A stretch of DNA of 64,000 nt, taken from positions 62,001 to 126,000 of the forward strand of contig JAGFNK010000042.1 of the NCBI GenBank assembly GCA_025769875.1. The letters run 5' to 3'. Positions 22,284 through 34,455 of the stretch are shown piece after piece (positions within the stretch are counted from its first letter, which is position 1; every line of letters begins with the position of its first letter). Made by a program: the position numbers and the translations under genes. The stretch comes from Russula earlei (taxonomy: Eukaryota; Basidiomycota; Agaricomycetes; Russulales; Russulaceae). The notes beneath the pieces were generated by a model. The model searched no databases, was not told the origin of the DNA, and was given only the letters and a program-made list of their open reading frames with translations.

Positions 22284-25200
22284 ATGGCACGGAATGACTC
22301 GGTGCCCGAATCCATGACCCACCAAACGAAAAAGAAACACGTCGAGGATCAATCCCTCCCTTCCGACGCTGGCAAGCGTCCTATACAACTCCAGCGAAGA
22401 CGAGTTTGGAGGGCTTGCGAAGGTTGCCGGTCTGTATCATACCTCTTATCTCTTCCTACTCATGCCCTTAACCCACCGTCCTTTCCAGCCGAAAGAAGAT
22501 AAAGTGCGATGGAAATGAACCAACATGTTCCCAGTGTGCCACTTCGGGATCTCAATGTACATGGCTACAGACAAAGGACCGTGCGGCACTAAGTAGACAG
22601 TATGCCACCTGAGCTTTCAGCTTCTGTGCATCTCACCGACATCCCTCTTCGTTAGTTATGTTCAGGAGCTTGAAGCTCGCCTTCTCCACATGGAATCCGT
22701 CTTTTCACAGATAACTCAACAACTTGGTCAGACCCCTAACTCTGAAGGCGCACTCACAAATCCATCTGTGTCCGAAGATTCAAAGGCTGCTGCCACCGCT
22801 CTGCTTAGATCGATAATCAATAAAGGCCAGACTTCTCAGCCCCTTTCTACCGACAATCCTTCCACTCCCTGATTCATCATCCTCCGTCAAGATGGAGGAC
22901 GATGTGTTGGATTCATTTGGTCAACTGACACTTGATGAGCACGGTCACATGCGGTGGATCGGTGGCTCTTCCACAATGTCGCTCATCCAATCGTTCAAAG
23001 CTGCCACTGCCGCGCCACATAGTCGTGCATCTCCGATGGCTGACGACTCTGGTCAGCCCAATAAGCTTTATTTCCCCGCCACCGTTTTTTTCGGTAAGGT
23101 GCATGCACTACCTTATCCAGAAGAGGTCGAGTACCCAGAGCGGGATCTTGCAGACAAGTTGGTAGGTTGCCTTTGGTGGTCGTGTGTGCTACTGGTCCCA
23201 TCTCACTCCGGTTTAGGTTGCCGCGTATTTCTCGCGCTTTCATTTCTTGTTACCCGTCATCGACAAACCCACGTTTATGAGGCAATACACATATCTAATG
23301 GACCACAAGAATGATCAGCAGTTGGCTCGCACACAGACCGCTTTCATTGCCATGGTATTTGCTCTATTCGCATGTGCCGCACAACTCGTCGAAGATCCGC
23401 GCCTGAAATGCGAAAAAGAAGATGATGGAGGAATGGGCATGATTTACTACGAGCGGTGAGCTACAACCAGTATTAATTAAATAGCGAGCTTCCTAATCGT
23501 GGATGCATAGCGCCCTTATCCTCCAGTACATCAGCCATACATCCATACAAGTCGCACACGTACAGTGTTTCGTTTTGATGTCATCTTTTCTTTCTTCCGT
23601 GAACTGCCTTCCTCAAGCCTGGCTCCTTATCGGCCAAGCAGTACGGGCGGCGCAAGATCTGGGTTTACATGTGCGTCGTTCAGGTCAACCTGTTGTTACC
23701 GACTCTTACGTATTTCAAAAAGCGTTCTCCTCAACGCTTATTTATCCCCGCTATCGAGAAGGAAACCCGCAGGAAAATGTGGTGGGGTGTCTATACACTG
23801 GATCGTATGCTCGCTCTTGCTCTAGGTCGGCCTATCGGTGCCGAGGATATCGACTGTGACGTTGAACTCCCTATTGACCTCGATGATGACTTCCTGCCAG
23901 ACTTTTTAGCTGGCGCGCCGATGACATCGGAGACCCCTTCGTTAATGACGGGTTTCACATCTCTCGTATCTCTATACGGCATCGCTGGTCGCGTCATGCG
24001 CCAGGTCTATGGTGTAGACATGGCAGAGACCACTTCTGACCCGGAGAAGCGCGCGCAGTTGCAAGTTCGTGTTGACGCTTTGGACAAGGAACTCACAAAG
24101 TGGTTGGATAACCTACCTCCGGTATTCAAGTCAAAAATGACTAATGACAAGCAAGTGTCCATGGGTGCTGCTCTTTGTAGCCACTACTACTCTGTGTTGA
24201 CCGCTTTGCATCGGAATCTCCTTCCTGTCCGACGCGGCCAACCACTCACTCCTCGATCAAGTGCGAAGGCCGTCTCTTCTGCCCGTACTTGCATCCGTCT
24301 GGCGCCATTTATCAAGAACGTAGTCCCACCATCGCATCACCTCGCATTTTTCATACAGCATCTATTCAGCTCTGGTGTCATCATTTTGCTGTATGCAATG
24401 CATGTCGGAGATATCGGGGCCGCCAACTCTGCTATGGAAGAGGTTCAAAGCTGCTTGGTGGCCCTGGAATCGTGGGAGGGACATTGGCCTGGTGCTCAGA
24501 AAGTCAAGGAACTCCTCGTCGAGCTTGTGACTACGGCTCGTGAGGCAGTTCTTAACAATCAGAATGCGGATGCGCCCGCGAGTGGCTCGATGGCACCCGC
24601 GTCAGCCTCTACGAATGTTGCGTTTACTGCACCATCCATTCCGTTTGACAAAGGTCGAAGACATTCATTCACAGCGTCTTCTAGAGTTGTCAAAGGCAAA
24701 TCAAATCTCCGCAGAAATTTATCACCTGATGCGGTGCGCCCTTCGAGGTCCTCGCAAGCATCAGCTGCACTTCGATTTGAATGTGAGCATCAGCTGACAT
24801 GCTCACATGATGTTGTTTTTGAAATGCCTTGTGATTTTAGCACAGCGCGCGAGATCTGCGTCAAGGAAACGTCGGCATGATGAGACTGAGGACCCACCTA
24901 ACCAACCTGGGCCATCTAGTGGTGCCTATCGCCTACAATATCAACTTGGGTTCGGTCGCCCAAACTTAAGCCCCCATAGTTCTCCGACGTCCGCAAAAAG
25001 CTATCCTTCCCCGCCCCTCCCGAATGCTGACCCGCCTCTGGAACGCAGTCCGCCCATTGTGAACGCCCCTTCGTTTGGGTCTTGGAATGGCCCAGTTTCT
25101 CCTGTTGGAGGCGTGCCATCACCAGCTCGCTACGAATTTGACTTTTCCGCGTCACCTGGTCAAGGACCTCTCGGCTCACAGTCAGCAACTGAGCGGTGGG

Positions 25201-25535
25201 CTTACGACGGCGAACCGTTCCCTGGTACCTCGCAGAGTATCCTGACTGCTGGCGCATATGATCCACCGTCGACCGTCGACCCATCATATCTTGCGGGTGG
25301 CGGACCCTCATCTCTTAACAATGACTTCTTTGCGGCATCCGGTTCGACGACGGCGGGTTCCTTGTTCGTTCCTACGGGCTTGCCATTCCACGGTTTGGAT
25401 TACCTTCGGAACTTTGATCCGGACGGCGGCGATCAAGATGCGCTGGGGCAAGGTTTCGACGTTGGTGCATTCCAATACGATCCCGAGATACCCTTTACAT
25501 TGCCAGATCTTGTCACTGACCACGCGATACAGTGA
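22284..25535 (+). CDS. Zn2Cys6 fungal-specific transcription factor, with a frame slip
   Basis: Exons 22284-22429, 22489-22599, 22656-23161, 23217-23455, 23511-23670, 23723-24782 and 24841-25535 give about 971 residues. The binuclear zinc cluster has six Cys in CEGCRRKKIKCDG plus CSQCATSGSQC spacing and is split by intron 1. A short linker and coiled coil (YVQELEARLLHMESVF) follow, then the fungal MHR regulatory domain (AAYFSRFHFLLPVIDKPTF, ETRRKMWWGVYTLDRMLALA, RPIGAEDIDCDVELP), and a Ser/Pro-rich, acidic C terminus that could activate transcription. Target genes cannot be inferred; no metabolic cluster adjoins it. In exon 3 the frame slips at the C run 22867-22869: the first frame stops at 22870-22872 while the gene continues in the next frame without a usable intron. 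Confidence 0.87.
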
Positions 25536-25713
25536 TTATTTTCACGAGTGACACGGTGATGAACCACGCGCGTAAGATTTGATGTATTAATGTGTAATCT
25601 GCTTTGGTTAGGACAAGTCGACTAGACATAATGTCGTGTATTTCGCTTTGACCCTGTATTACATTTACGCTACTGTTGTTGCACAAGCGGAGTTTGATAT
25701 TTATCCGTCAGCC

Positions 25714-26998
25714 ATGCCTACTCCCGCCTCTGTCCTCGCTCTCGTCAGAGCTATACCCACCACTGTGCGACTACATAACCGTGCATTGGTATCTGTTTCT
25801 GGTTCTCAGGCTGCCGAGTTCCTCAACGGTCTGATCTCAACTGCTGTGACCACACCACCTCATCGTTCCTTCTACTCGTCTTTTCTCCATGCGCAGGTCA
25901 GTTCGGATGGATGGTCCCACCTCCATCGCCTAACCTCTCCGTCAATGTAGGGGCGTGTCATATATGACGTCTTCGTACACGCGACGCGTGATTCCCAGTC
26001 GCAGCCTGCGTATCTAATCGAGTACGACGCAACCGCGACTGCTGACGCGCCCGCTCTTTTCCCCTTGCTCAAGCGCCACGTGCTACGTTCAAAAGTACGA
26101 GTGACCGATGTATCGGACGAGTTTGACGTCTGGGCTGCGTGGGACAACGACGTCGCAACTAGCGACCCGAAGCGATGGACGCGAAAGCAAGGCGGCATCA
26201 TTGAGCCAGCGTGGGACGCGTGGCCGTGGGGGTCCGAGGGCGAGGCCCTGATGGATCGGCGAGCGGATGGCATGGGTGTAAGGAGGGTGGTAAGGAAGGG
26301 AGACCGACGTGAGTCATGTTCTCTAACATACCGGCATAAAGACTCATGAGAGCAGCACTGGAGGCCAGTACTCACGATGAGGGCGTGCCGGATGATTATC
26401 TCCTGCACCGGATCATCCACGGCGTTCCCGAAGGCGTGGACGACATACCACCGTTGAAGGCATTCCCCATGGAATCGAACCTGGATGTCATGGGAGCGCG
26501 TAAGCTCTTTTTTTTTTTTTTTCACTTCATACGAGACCTAAGATGTCGCTTATGCCATCATGCCGTGAAGTGGACTTTCGGAAGGGCTGCTATGTTGGGC
26601 AAGAACTCACGGTCCGAACGTATCACACCGGCGTGATCCGCAAGCGCATACTCCCCGTGCTTCTCCATCCGCCGCCAAATCCCACCTCACATCGTCTAGG
26701 GGACGGCCAACACGAGCCGAACATTACATCGGGGAGAGACATCCGTGCGTCGCTCACCCGTGCTCCAGGAGAGGGGCGCGTTGCGCGTCCCAGAGGGACC
26801 GGGAAACTGCTCAGCACGGTCAAGAATGTCGGACTGGCACTCCTTAGACTCGAGCACGTGGACGGCCTCGAAAGGGGCGATCTAAGGTTTGAATTGGTAG
26901 ACGGGGAGGCCAGTGTATCTGACAATGGCGATAGTACATCGTGGCTCGTGACGCCTTGGTGGCCGGATTGGTGGCCAAAAGTAGAGGTGGGATCGTAG
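25714..26998 (+). CDS. IBA57: Iba57-type mitochondrial Fe-S assembly factor (CAF17 family)
   Basis: Iba57 works with Isa1 and Isa2 in making mitochondrial 4Fe-4S clusters. Four exons (25714-25896, 25951-26308, 26353-26499, 26571-26998) give 371 residues. The GcvT-like fold is recognised by the N-terminal strand [20 protein letters not shown] and by the signature [20 protein letters not shown], with the conserved Cys in KGCYVGQE, formed across the last splice. The first ~20 residues could be a short mitochondrial signal. Intron 3 contains a 15-base T run. It follows the transcription factor on the same strand and is convergent with the AcpS-type gene, whose stop is 179 bp away. Confidence 0.9.
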
Positions 26999-27177
26999 CA
27001 TTCGTTCCTACCATTTCGTATCCATCCAGACATAAATTTTGAAACCGGCACACTGGTGAATATAGAGTCACTCTTTTTTCCGCGCACGTTAAAGGATTGC
27101 ATGGGGGGTGAAGCGACGCGACGTGCCTAGTTGGTACAACGCCTCTCTATCACCGGCCAGTCATGGTAATACTCATT

Positions 27178-27621
27178 TTATGCCAAGGCCGGTCGTTCTA
27201 CGATGACCGTGGCAAATACGTAGTCTCCATCATGGCTTGCAGACGTGTGTATCTGGCCCAGTCTGAGTGAGAGCAGATCGTCCTTGGGATGATACACCAG
27301 GTCGGGCTTCGGACTTCTGGCACACTGCCGCAGGGTAAAATCTTTCCAGGTCGGTTTCAAGGTGGGGCACACCGCCTTGTACACGGCTTCCTTTACTGCC
27401 CATCTGCGGTCGATCGAAACGCGGAACCATCGACACGAAGTAAGAGGAGCAGGAGCGCACCTGACGCCGAGGAAGCGAATTCTCCTTCCGCGATCCTCCT
27501 CCGGAAGCGACAGATACTCGCGAAGTTCGGCAGGACTGAGAATGCGTTTCGCCAGCCTGTTGTCGGAAAGATGACGAGCGAGGCGGGGCAAGTGGAGGAT
27601 GTCGACGCCGATGCCGAGCAT
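27178..27621 (-). CDS. PPT2: Holo-ACP synthase type phosphopantetheinyl transferase (Ppt2)
   Basis: Adds phosphopantetheine to the acyl carrier protein of mitochondrial type II fatty acid synthesis, the precursor route to lipoate. Two minus-strand exons (27621-27461 and 27403-27178) give 128 residues, the usual AcpS length. Motifs are the N-terminal GIGVDILHLPRLARHL with the metal-binding Asp and the FLGVRWAVKEAVYKA motif with the conserved Glu, formed across the intron. The end is SASHDGDYVFATVIVE. The 57-nt intron is in frame and stop-free, so an unspliced product with 19 extra residues is possible but would split the active site. It is head-to-head with ELP2. Confidence 0.88.
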   Translation of the reverse strand: MLGIGVDILHLPRLARHLSDNRLAKRILSPAELREYLSLPEEDRGRRIRFLGVRCAPAPLTSCRWFRVSIDRRWAVKEAVYKAVCPTLKPTWKDFTLRQCARSPKPDLVYHPKDDLLSLRLGQIHTSASHDGDYVFATVIVERPALA

Positions 27622-27729
27622 ATGCGAATACCCGCAGGACAGGACAGGACAGGACAGGACAGGACGCGTGATCTCACTGGATATGATATTTTTAATTTTT
27701 AAAATCGACGTTCGTTCTCGGACCCCGAC
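27622..27729. promoter_or_regulatory. Divergent PPT2/ELP2 promoter with AGGAC tandem repeat
   Basis: This 108-bp gap separates two divergent start codons. It contains six perfect AGGAC units at 27636-27665. A homopolymer-like repeat this close to both start codons would lie in the PPT2 leader or promoter, and length changes could affect both genes. Confidence 0.55.
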
Positions 27730-30700
27730 ATGGTCATCTCGGCCTCCGTTGAATATATCTCAGCTTCTGCCAACAGATTCAATCGCATCGCGGCCACCTT
27801 GAGCCCGTCTCTCGTCGCGTTTGGCTCGGGAAAGTTCGTTGCGCTCTGGGATACGCAGGTAGGTGCTCCCGTTCTCCCTCGGTCGGCGCCTTCGTCGCTC
27901 TTATGTTTTTTTTTTAACAGTCTCCTACTGATCACGGCGTATACGCGACCCTGTCTGGACACAGCGGGCCCGTGACGTGCATCGAATCCATCGACGAGAG
28001 CAGATTCTTGTCCGCGGACGAGACCGGCTCGATAAAGCTCTGGCAAGATTCTGACTCTGGTGTATGTATGGGAACACGTCGTTGTATCCGCACCTTGCAT
28101 CGAGCTCTGAACCTTATTCTCTCTGTCGCACCGCGTCGCTCTCTGTACAGTGGGTTCCATCAGGGGGCGTCCAGGCGCATACGGCGAGCATTTCCGCGTT
28201 GTGCGCCCATCCCCAGACGGGATGCATCGTGTCCGGCGGCTCCGACTCGCTTTTGAAGGTCTGGAAACTCGGAGAGCAGGGTGTGTGCACCGCTTAGTCC
28301 CATTTTTGACCGCCGTTCGTTCTTGAACGAGCGCCCGTAGGTGATTTGCAACAGGTCGAGACCGTCCCCCTCAAGGGAAGGTTCCCTCTGTCTCTTGGGC
28401 TGGCCAAGCTTCCGCAATGCGACTGGTGAGAACTATGGCACTTGACGACCTGACGACCGTTTTCACCACCCCCTCGCCCCGAATAGCTCTGATCCTCGCT
28501 GTGGGAAGCACCGACAGGCATATCCACATCTTCACGCGGTCAGAAAACACTGTATGCCCAGCTTGTCGGCATATACTCGACTCCTGAGCCTGAGGTATCC
28601 CCTTAGTTTGTCCCATCGGCGACAATCCCCGGTCACGAAGACTGGGTGCGCGCCATATGCTTTCGGTCCCCGACATCACCATCTGAGCCATTAATATTGG
28701 CGTCTGGTTCACAAGACGCGAACATCCGCCTGTGGAATATCGAGGCCGTTACACGCCCAACACCCGTATCCAACCCCCCGGAGCTATCAAGTGATGACCT
28801 GCTCGACGATTTCGAGGCGTCTCTAGGTGAAGTCGATGACGGCGAGGAGGGCGGACGGCAGATCTCGCTGAAGAAACACATGCTGTCCGTCAAGACCAGT
28901 GGAAACAGGTAAGGTGTGCCTCGCCTTCTGTGCAGCCATCTATCCTTATCCAGGAGTCCCAAGCACTCAACAGTTCTCGATCACCTTCGACGCCTTGCTC
29001 GTTGGGCACGAAGCTGGGGTCACATCTCTCGCTTGGCGCACTTTATCAAAAAGACAGTCGAGAGACACGCTACTTTCGACGTCTACCGACTCCTCTCTCA
29101 TTCTCTGGTCGCCTGTCCCTGTCCAGTCCGAACCGAATGGAAGTTCGTCCGCCCTTTGGATAAATCAACAGCGTTTTGGTGATGTCGGAGGGCAGCGTCT
29201 CGGCGGTTTCGTGGGCGGTTTGTGGGCTGCAGATGGCTTAGAGGCGTTAGCATGGGGTTGGTCAGGGGGATGGCGGCGGTGGCAATGTGCGCCAGAAAAC
29301 GAAGAGGGAGCCCGTAACGAGGTCTGGACGGAAGTCGGTGCACTTACTGGGCACGCCGGTCCAGTCAAGGGCATTGCATGGAGTCCCGGTGGCGAATATC
29401 TCATATCTACGGGGTATGTTGGTGTCCGTTCATGGCATTCAAAATACCTACAGCTTCTAATAAACAAGGCCTCAGCGTCGACCAAACTACTCGCGTCCAC
29501 GCAGCTCTACCAGTGGACAAAGACGATAAGGAGCGCAAGCTATCGTGGCACGAAGTGGGCAGACCGCAGGTCCATGGTTATGACCTTGTCGGCGTTGTCT
29601 CCCTCGACCCATTGCGATTTATCAGCGTGGCAGACGAGAAGGTCGCGCGTGTGTTTGCGGCTCCGCGTGGCTTTGTCAAGATGTTACGAGAGCTAGGGAT
29701 AGCTGATTTGGACGTCGATGAGGTGAAGTTGCCCGGCCCAGCAGATGACGGATTGACTCAGAAAGGCACGATAAACAGGAGGATCTGCCCGTCAGCGCGA
29801 CCGTTCCACCACTCGGATTGTCCAACAAGGCCACGAGCGACGGTCAGCGTCATCTTTCAAAACAGATTACCGCGGCGACTTTCTCGCTGACTTATTCCAG
29901 CTCCCCCTGTCTCGATTTCGAAGTCTTCGCGGAGGCCGTTCGAGGCCGAGCTCGCTTCTGTTACGCTATGGCCGGAAGTAGAAAAGGTTTTTGGCCATGG
30001 CTACGAGGTCAGTCCGATCCTCCCGCTTCCTCAGGCGCACGCCGAGTGACCATCGCTCGACCTCTCCAGTCCATTGCCATCGGCGTCTCCTCTTCTCGCA
30101 AGCTGTTCGCAACGGCATGTAAGGCCTCGACCGCGAAGCACGCCGCGGTTCGGATCTACGACACCGAACGCTTCCGGCCCGTTGGCCATCCGCTCGAAGG
30201 CCACACCCTCACCGTGACGCGCATCGCGTTCAGCCCGGACGACCGACTCGTCCTGACCGTTTCCCGGGACAGGACGTGGCGCCTGTTCCTGCGCAGGGGA
30301 GAGTCCGGTCTCTACAAATTTCTGTTCCCTCGCATCCGCGGAAATGTTCGCTGACCCGCTGTTTGTCGTTGTCGCGCCGTCAGGGTACGTACCGGCAACT
30401 GTGGAAAAATCGCACGCTCGGATAATTTGGGACGCGGCGTGGGCGGCCGACGGGAGGGTCTTTGCCACCGCGTCCCGAGATAAGTCGGTTGAGTAGCTCC
30501 CTCTCTCTCTCTCTCTCTCTCTCCATGGCGTGGAGGACCGGTGGGACCCTAACGCGAGCTATTGTTGATGTGAAAAGGTCAAGATTTGGCAACCTCGTGA
30601 GGAAAACATCGCTGAATGGACCATGGTGGCGGACTTCAAACTTGCCGACGCCGCCACGGCCGTTGCGTTCGCGCCATCGGTCGCGTCGGATGAGTTCGTG

Positions 30701-31027
30701 GAAACGGTTTGACCTCGTAGGATGTGCTGACGTTTATCATAAGACGGATATTGGCCGTCGGACTGGAGACCGGGACCATACAATTCTTTGCCTCTGCTGA
30801 CTCCGTGACGTGGCAGATGTCGCTCGAGATTACAGCCGGGTATGTGAAAAGTGCATATTATACCGGGATTCGTTTCACGGTGAGGAATTTTTAGGTTGGC
30901 ACATATAGATCACATTCACCAGCTAGCCTGGCGACCGGGAAGGCAAGTCATAGAGCACAGACAGATCGCAAGTTGTGCGGAAGATGGTACATTGAGAATA
31001 TTTGCAGTCCACGAGGGCGTGAATTAA
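27730..31027 (+). CDS. ELP2: Elongator complex subunit 2 (Elp2), WD40 protein
   Basis: Elp2 is a scaffold of Elongator, which modifies wobble uridines in tRNA. Fifteen plus-strand exons (27730-27858, 27921-28061, 28151-28280, 28341-28425, 28487-28551, 28607-28908, 28964-29413, 29476-29722, 29779-29842, 29901-30007, 30070-30307, 30384-30487, 30578-30693, 30744-30839, 30895-31027) give about 801 residues of two WD40 propellers. Recognisable stretches are TLSGHSGPVTCIESI, IPGHEDWVRAICF, GHAGPVKGIAWSPGGEYL, AELASVTLWPEVEKVFGHGY, GHTLTVTRIAFSPDDRLVLT and FATASRDKSVKIW. The exon 4 to exon 5 junction does not close: exon 4 has one surplus base, most simply the C at 28415. Intron 12 carries a (CT)n run. 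Confidence 0.9.
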
Positions 31028-31346
31028 GCAATCCAGATCTGAACGTAGAGAAATGAAGAGAAAGAAGGGAGGGCAAATTATACAACGGGTTGCGAGACAG
31101 ACAGATATCTTCCATAGGGAGCAAGTAATGAAACAGTTTTTCGAGTAGATGGTGGGTGCAAAGGGTATAGAACAGAATACGCAATGCGGATTGATATAGC
31201 AGCAGGAAGCACGGGGTCAGTCATCCAAGGGATAGATGTGCATTTATGGATACAAGAACGGCCTGGAATATCAGGAGGAAAGTCGTTTCAAGCTTAAACG
31301 ATGTGGCGCAAGCTCATGGGAACCTCGGGCTAGGAAGCGGCGAATT
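31028..31346. other. Convergent 3' region between ELP2 and the pseudohelicase gene
   Basis: No coding sequence seen. The two flanking genes converge here, so the stretch holds both 3' untranslated regions and terminators. No hairpin or clear polyadenylation signal stands out. Confidence 0.5.
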
Positions 31347-34300
31347 TTAGCATAATCGATATGAGAACGGTGCTAGCGTGAAACGTACGCATTTGATCCT
31401 GCCGAATGGCAAAGACAGGGGGTCAGCAACGAGAAGGCAGCAAAAGGCAGCAGCTTACTTATAGAAGCATTCTATGGACCGGAGCATCTCAACATCTCCA
31501 CCAGTTGCGGTGACAAAATTGACGATGACACCAGCACGGGAATGGCTAGGGGCAATAGCAGGTGCAACACTGGTGGCAGGATACGTGAGCTCAGGAGTGA
31601 CAGAACGTGCCATGCTCCTTACCGATGTGCGTATTCTTCGACGGCTTTTGGCAGATCTAAAAGGTGAGGTCATGTCAGAACATTCTCACGAGTGTTCGAT
31701 CTGAAAGAAACTTGCCATAGTTGATGACGAGCGGGACGTGGGGGACCTCAGGGTTTTTGACCTGAACCTCGTACACTACGAGAACTTTCGTCGCCAGCTG
31801 CCTCACAAGTCCAGTACCTGTGCTTCTAAATCGGTTCAGGGCGGAAAGCTTTGCTGCGGCGTTCATGTCGCCATGCTGCAGGATTGTCAAATTTAGCGCC
31901 TTGGGAACGGACGGGAAATAGCGCACCAGAGGAATAACCTCAAGACCGCGGCTGGCCAGTTTATACACAACGGAGTCCAGCGAATTCATTCCGCCGACGT
32001 GAATGATGGCCTGCGGAATCTCGATATCTTCGAAGAGATCACTAAGAGCATCCAACTTCCATTCGCGCGCCTGCTGTGTCTCGGCATTTGATAAACCTCT
32101 GCCAGAGCCGATAATCCCCAAGCCATCGGCTGATAGGGATGCCTGCGCCTCAGAACGCCCGCCCGCCGTGAAAGCGAGATAAAGGTAAAATTGCCGCAAG
32201 CCCCGTGCACCTTGGTTTGTATCGGCATGTGTTACGTTGCCATCGCGCCGTACGAGAACGCGGACGGGCTCGCGGAGCTGTATAGCAGTGGCTAAATTAA
32301 GGACATCCTGGGGTACAGTGTTAGAGAAGAGTGCGGTCTGCCGTTCGACCTGCTGAGGGGAGCTGTTCGTTGGCAGGTCGCCGGGGGAAGGCGAGGTTGG
32401 AATGGCTGAGTACCTGCGTCCAAGCGACTGGAACGGCGGGTTGGTATCACTCGATGACAAGGACGTCTGGGAAGCATTCCCAGAAGGGTTACTAAGCGGC
32501 CGGCTCCGAGGTGGCGGAAGGAGTTTGACGATATTAAATATGTAATCATGCAGGTTACGCGCGATAAGTTGATCCACCTCATCAAGAACCAGGAACCGAA
32601 CCTGGGAGCCTGCCAACCCTCCAGGGGTAGTGAAGAGGGCATGAAGCTTTTGGGGAGTTCCGCAGATAATGTGGGGCGTATTCTGTTGTAAGAGACGCGA
32701 CTCTTGAACAAGGTCGTTATTGGAGAAGGCCGAGCCAACACCCAGAGCAGACCTGATGCCGATAGGGCCACCTATATCACGTATCATACGCTGCGCCTGT
32801 GTAGCTTGATCGACTGTTGTGGAAATCATGACTACGATAGGTCCGACGGTAGGAGCACGGCCAACTGAGTTCACAAGGGCAACGTGGATAGCGGGGATCA
32901 CGTAGGCCGCAATGCGCTCTTGTGTCGGTGGCGCTTGCGCAATGATATCGGCCCCTTTCAGCAAAAATGGTAACGCACGCTGTTGAATCTTATTGGGAGG
33001 ACCCACGCTGTGCGGAGTTTCAGTACATCATCTCTACGTAGGTTTGTCAGGTCACAGACCCGAATTTTGTCAGTGAGTTTAATAACTCGGGCGCCAGGGA
33101 CAGCTGATCCCACTTTGATAGGGCTGGTCCAGCCGCATCTCGAGCAGATGGGCCCCCCAGAACGTCAACCTGCCGCTTGCTGAGCGTGGCGTAAAACGGC
33201 GTCTGCGACGACTTACCCCGGCCGATTCCCTTCGAACAAGTCCAGTGACAGATCGACGTTTGTCGCGCAAGAGGGCGTCCGAGGAGCGAAGGGCTGATAC
33301 GTTATCTGAAGGGCGCACAGGGAGATCCAGACTGCCCGCGGACCAGGTTCGCATGGGTGGGTTGGGCGTGCGGGTTGCCCGAATTTCGGGACGATTAGGC
33401 AATGAATATCCGAGAACGTTTGGCGATAATGGCAGCGAGGGTGTCAATAGCTGGTTCGGGGGAATATCTTGAGATGGACCGATGGTAGCGATTTGACCGC
33501 CCCCCAGAGTGGCTCCCACGCCCTGCATATGTTGTTGCGTTTGCAACGCGAGTAGCTGCCCGACAGAGGAAGCGAGCGTGTTGAGTCGCTGAGATATCTG
33601 GATGATATCATCGGGGGATTGTTGATTTGGTGCAAGGTTACCAGAAATCGAGAGTCTTGAAGGCGGGCCACTTAGACTGGGCGTGTTGCCAGGCGCAAAA
33701 GGGTCTTTGAATTCAGGTTGCGAGCTCAAACCCATCGACCGGTCCAAGAGGATGTCAACTTTCCGATGAACGTCATTGAGATTGCGATGAATTTCTCGAG
33801 TCGAGATCTCGCATCGCGCAAGCCGCTCCAGAATGTCGCTGATCACCGGGGAGGCCCTGAGTTGTGTTTCGAAGCTGGACGAATAATCCAGGTTTGAGGT
33901 AAACTGACCGCCGGAACCCAAAGAAGACACGGGAGAAGATGATGCGACGACCAAATTGTTGGAGAACGGCGAATGGGAGCGATTCTGTATGCCAATCGAC
34001 GTCGTCGACGCTTGACGTAAGGTAGAAGGACCAGACAAGGGCCCGGAAGAACCGTTTTCTAGAGGACTATAAGTAGGCTCCTCTATAGCGGAAGCGGCGT
34101 CGAGGCTGCTGGAAATGCTCGGTTCTCGTGCCAGGACAGAATCGAAAGGCAGATACGATTTGGTGGGGTCCATGGGTCTGACGATTGATGAACGACGGAT
34201 CCAGTCGGTATCCATTGGCAAGCGGACTCCGGCGTCATGTGAAGTGTCCAAACCTTCGCTGGAGGGGCTAGGCGAAGACTTGACGGAGGGGCGATCCGAA

Positions 34301-34455
34301 GGGGAAAGAGAGACGGATGACATGAAGGCGCGGTCCTGCTCATGAACACCAGAAACAGAAAACCCAATGCTTAGTCTGTCATCCTCGTCACCTGTTCGAC
34401 TTCCACCAGGGAAAAATGGCATCGAGGCAGGGTTCAATGCTGCGCTTTTGGCCAT
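31347..34455 (-). CDS. eIF4A-derived DEAD-box pseudohelicase with long N-terminal extension
   Basis: Six minus-strand exons (34455-33217, 33112-33060, 33007-31716, 31656-31623, 31569-31459, 31398-31347) give 926 residues. Residues 1-413 are Ser/Pro-rich and probably disordered, with one helical patch. The rest aligns along an eIF4A-type helicase: WDQLSLAPELLNSLTKFG (Q-motif region), IIAQAPPTQERIAAYV where motif I should be GxGKT, VLDEVDQL for motif II, LFSNTVPQ for the SAT motif, LVINYDLPKAVEEYAHRV near motif V, and VAPAIAPSHSRAGVIVNFV where motif VI should be HRxGRxGR. ATP-binding and arginine-finger residues are gone while the fold is kept, so it is probably a catalytically dead, scaffold-type paralogue. 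Intron 3 is a GC-AG intron (donor GCAAGT, 31715). Confidence 0.8.

Noticed and set aside
27636..27665. AGGAC repeat as part of a CRISPR-like or telomeric array
   Set aside because: Six perfect 5-bp units without spacers are a simple microsatellite.
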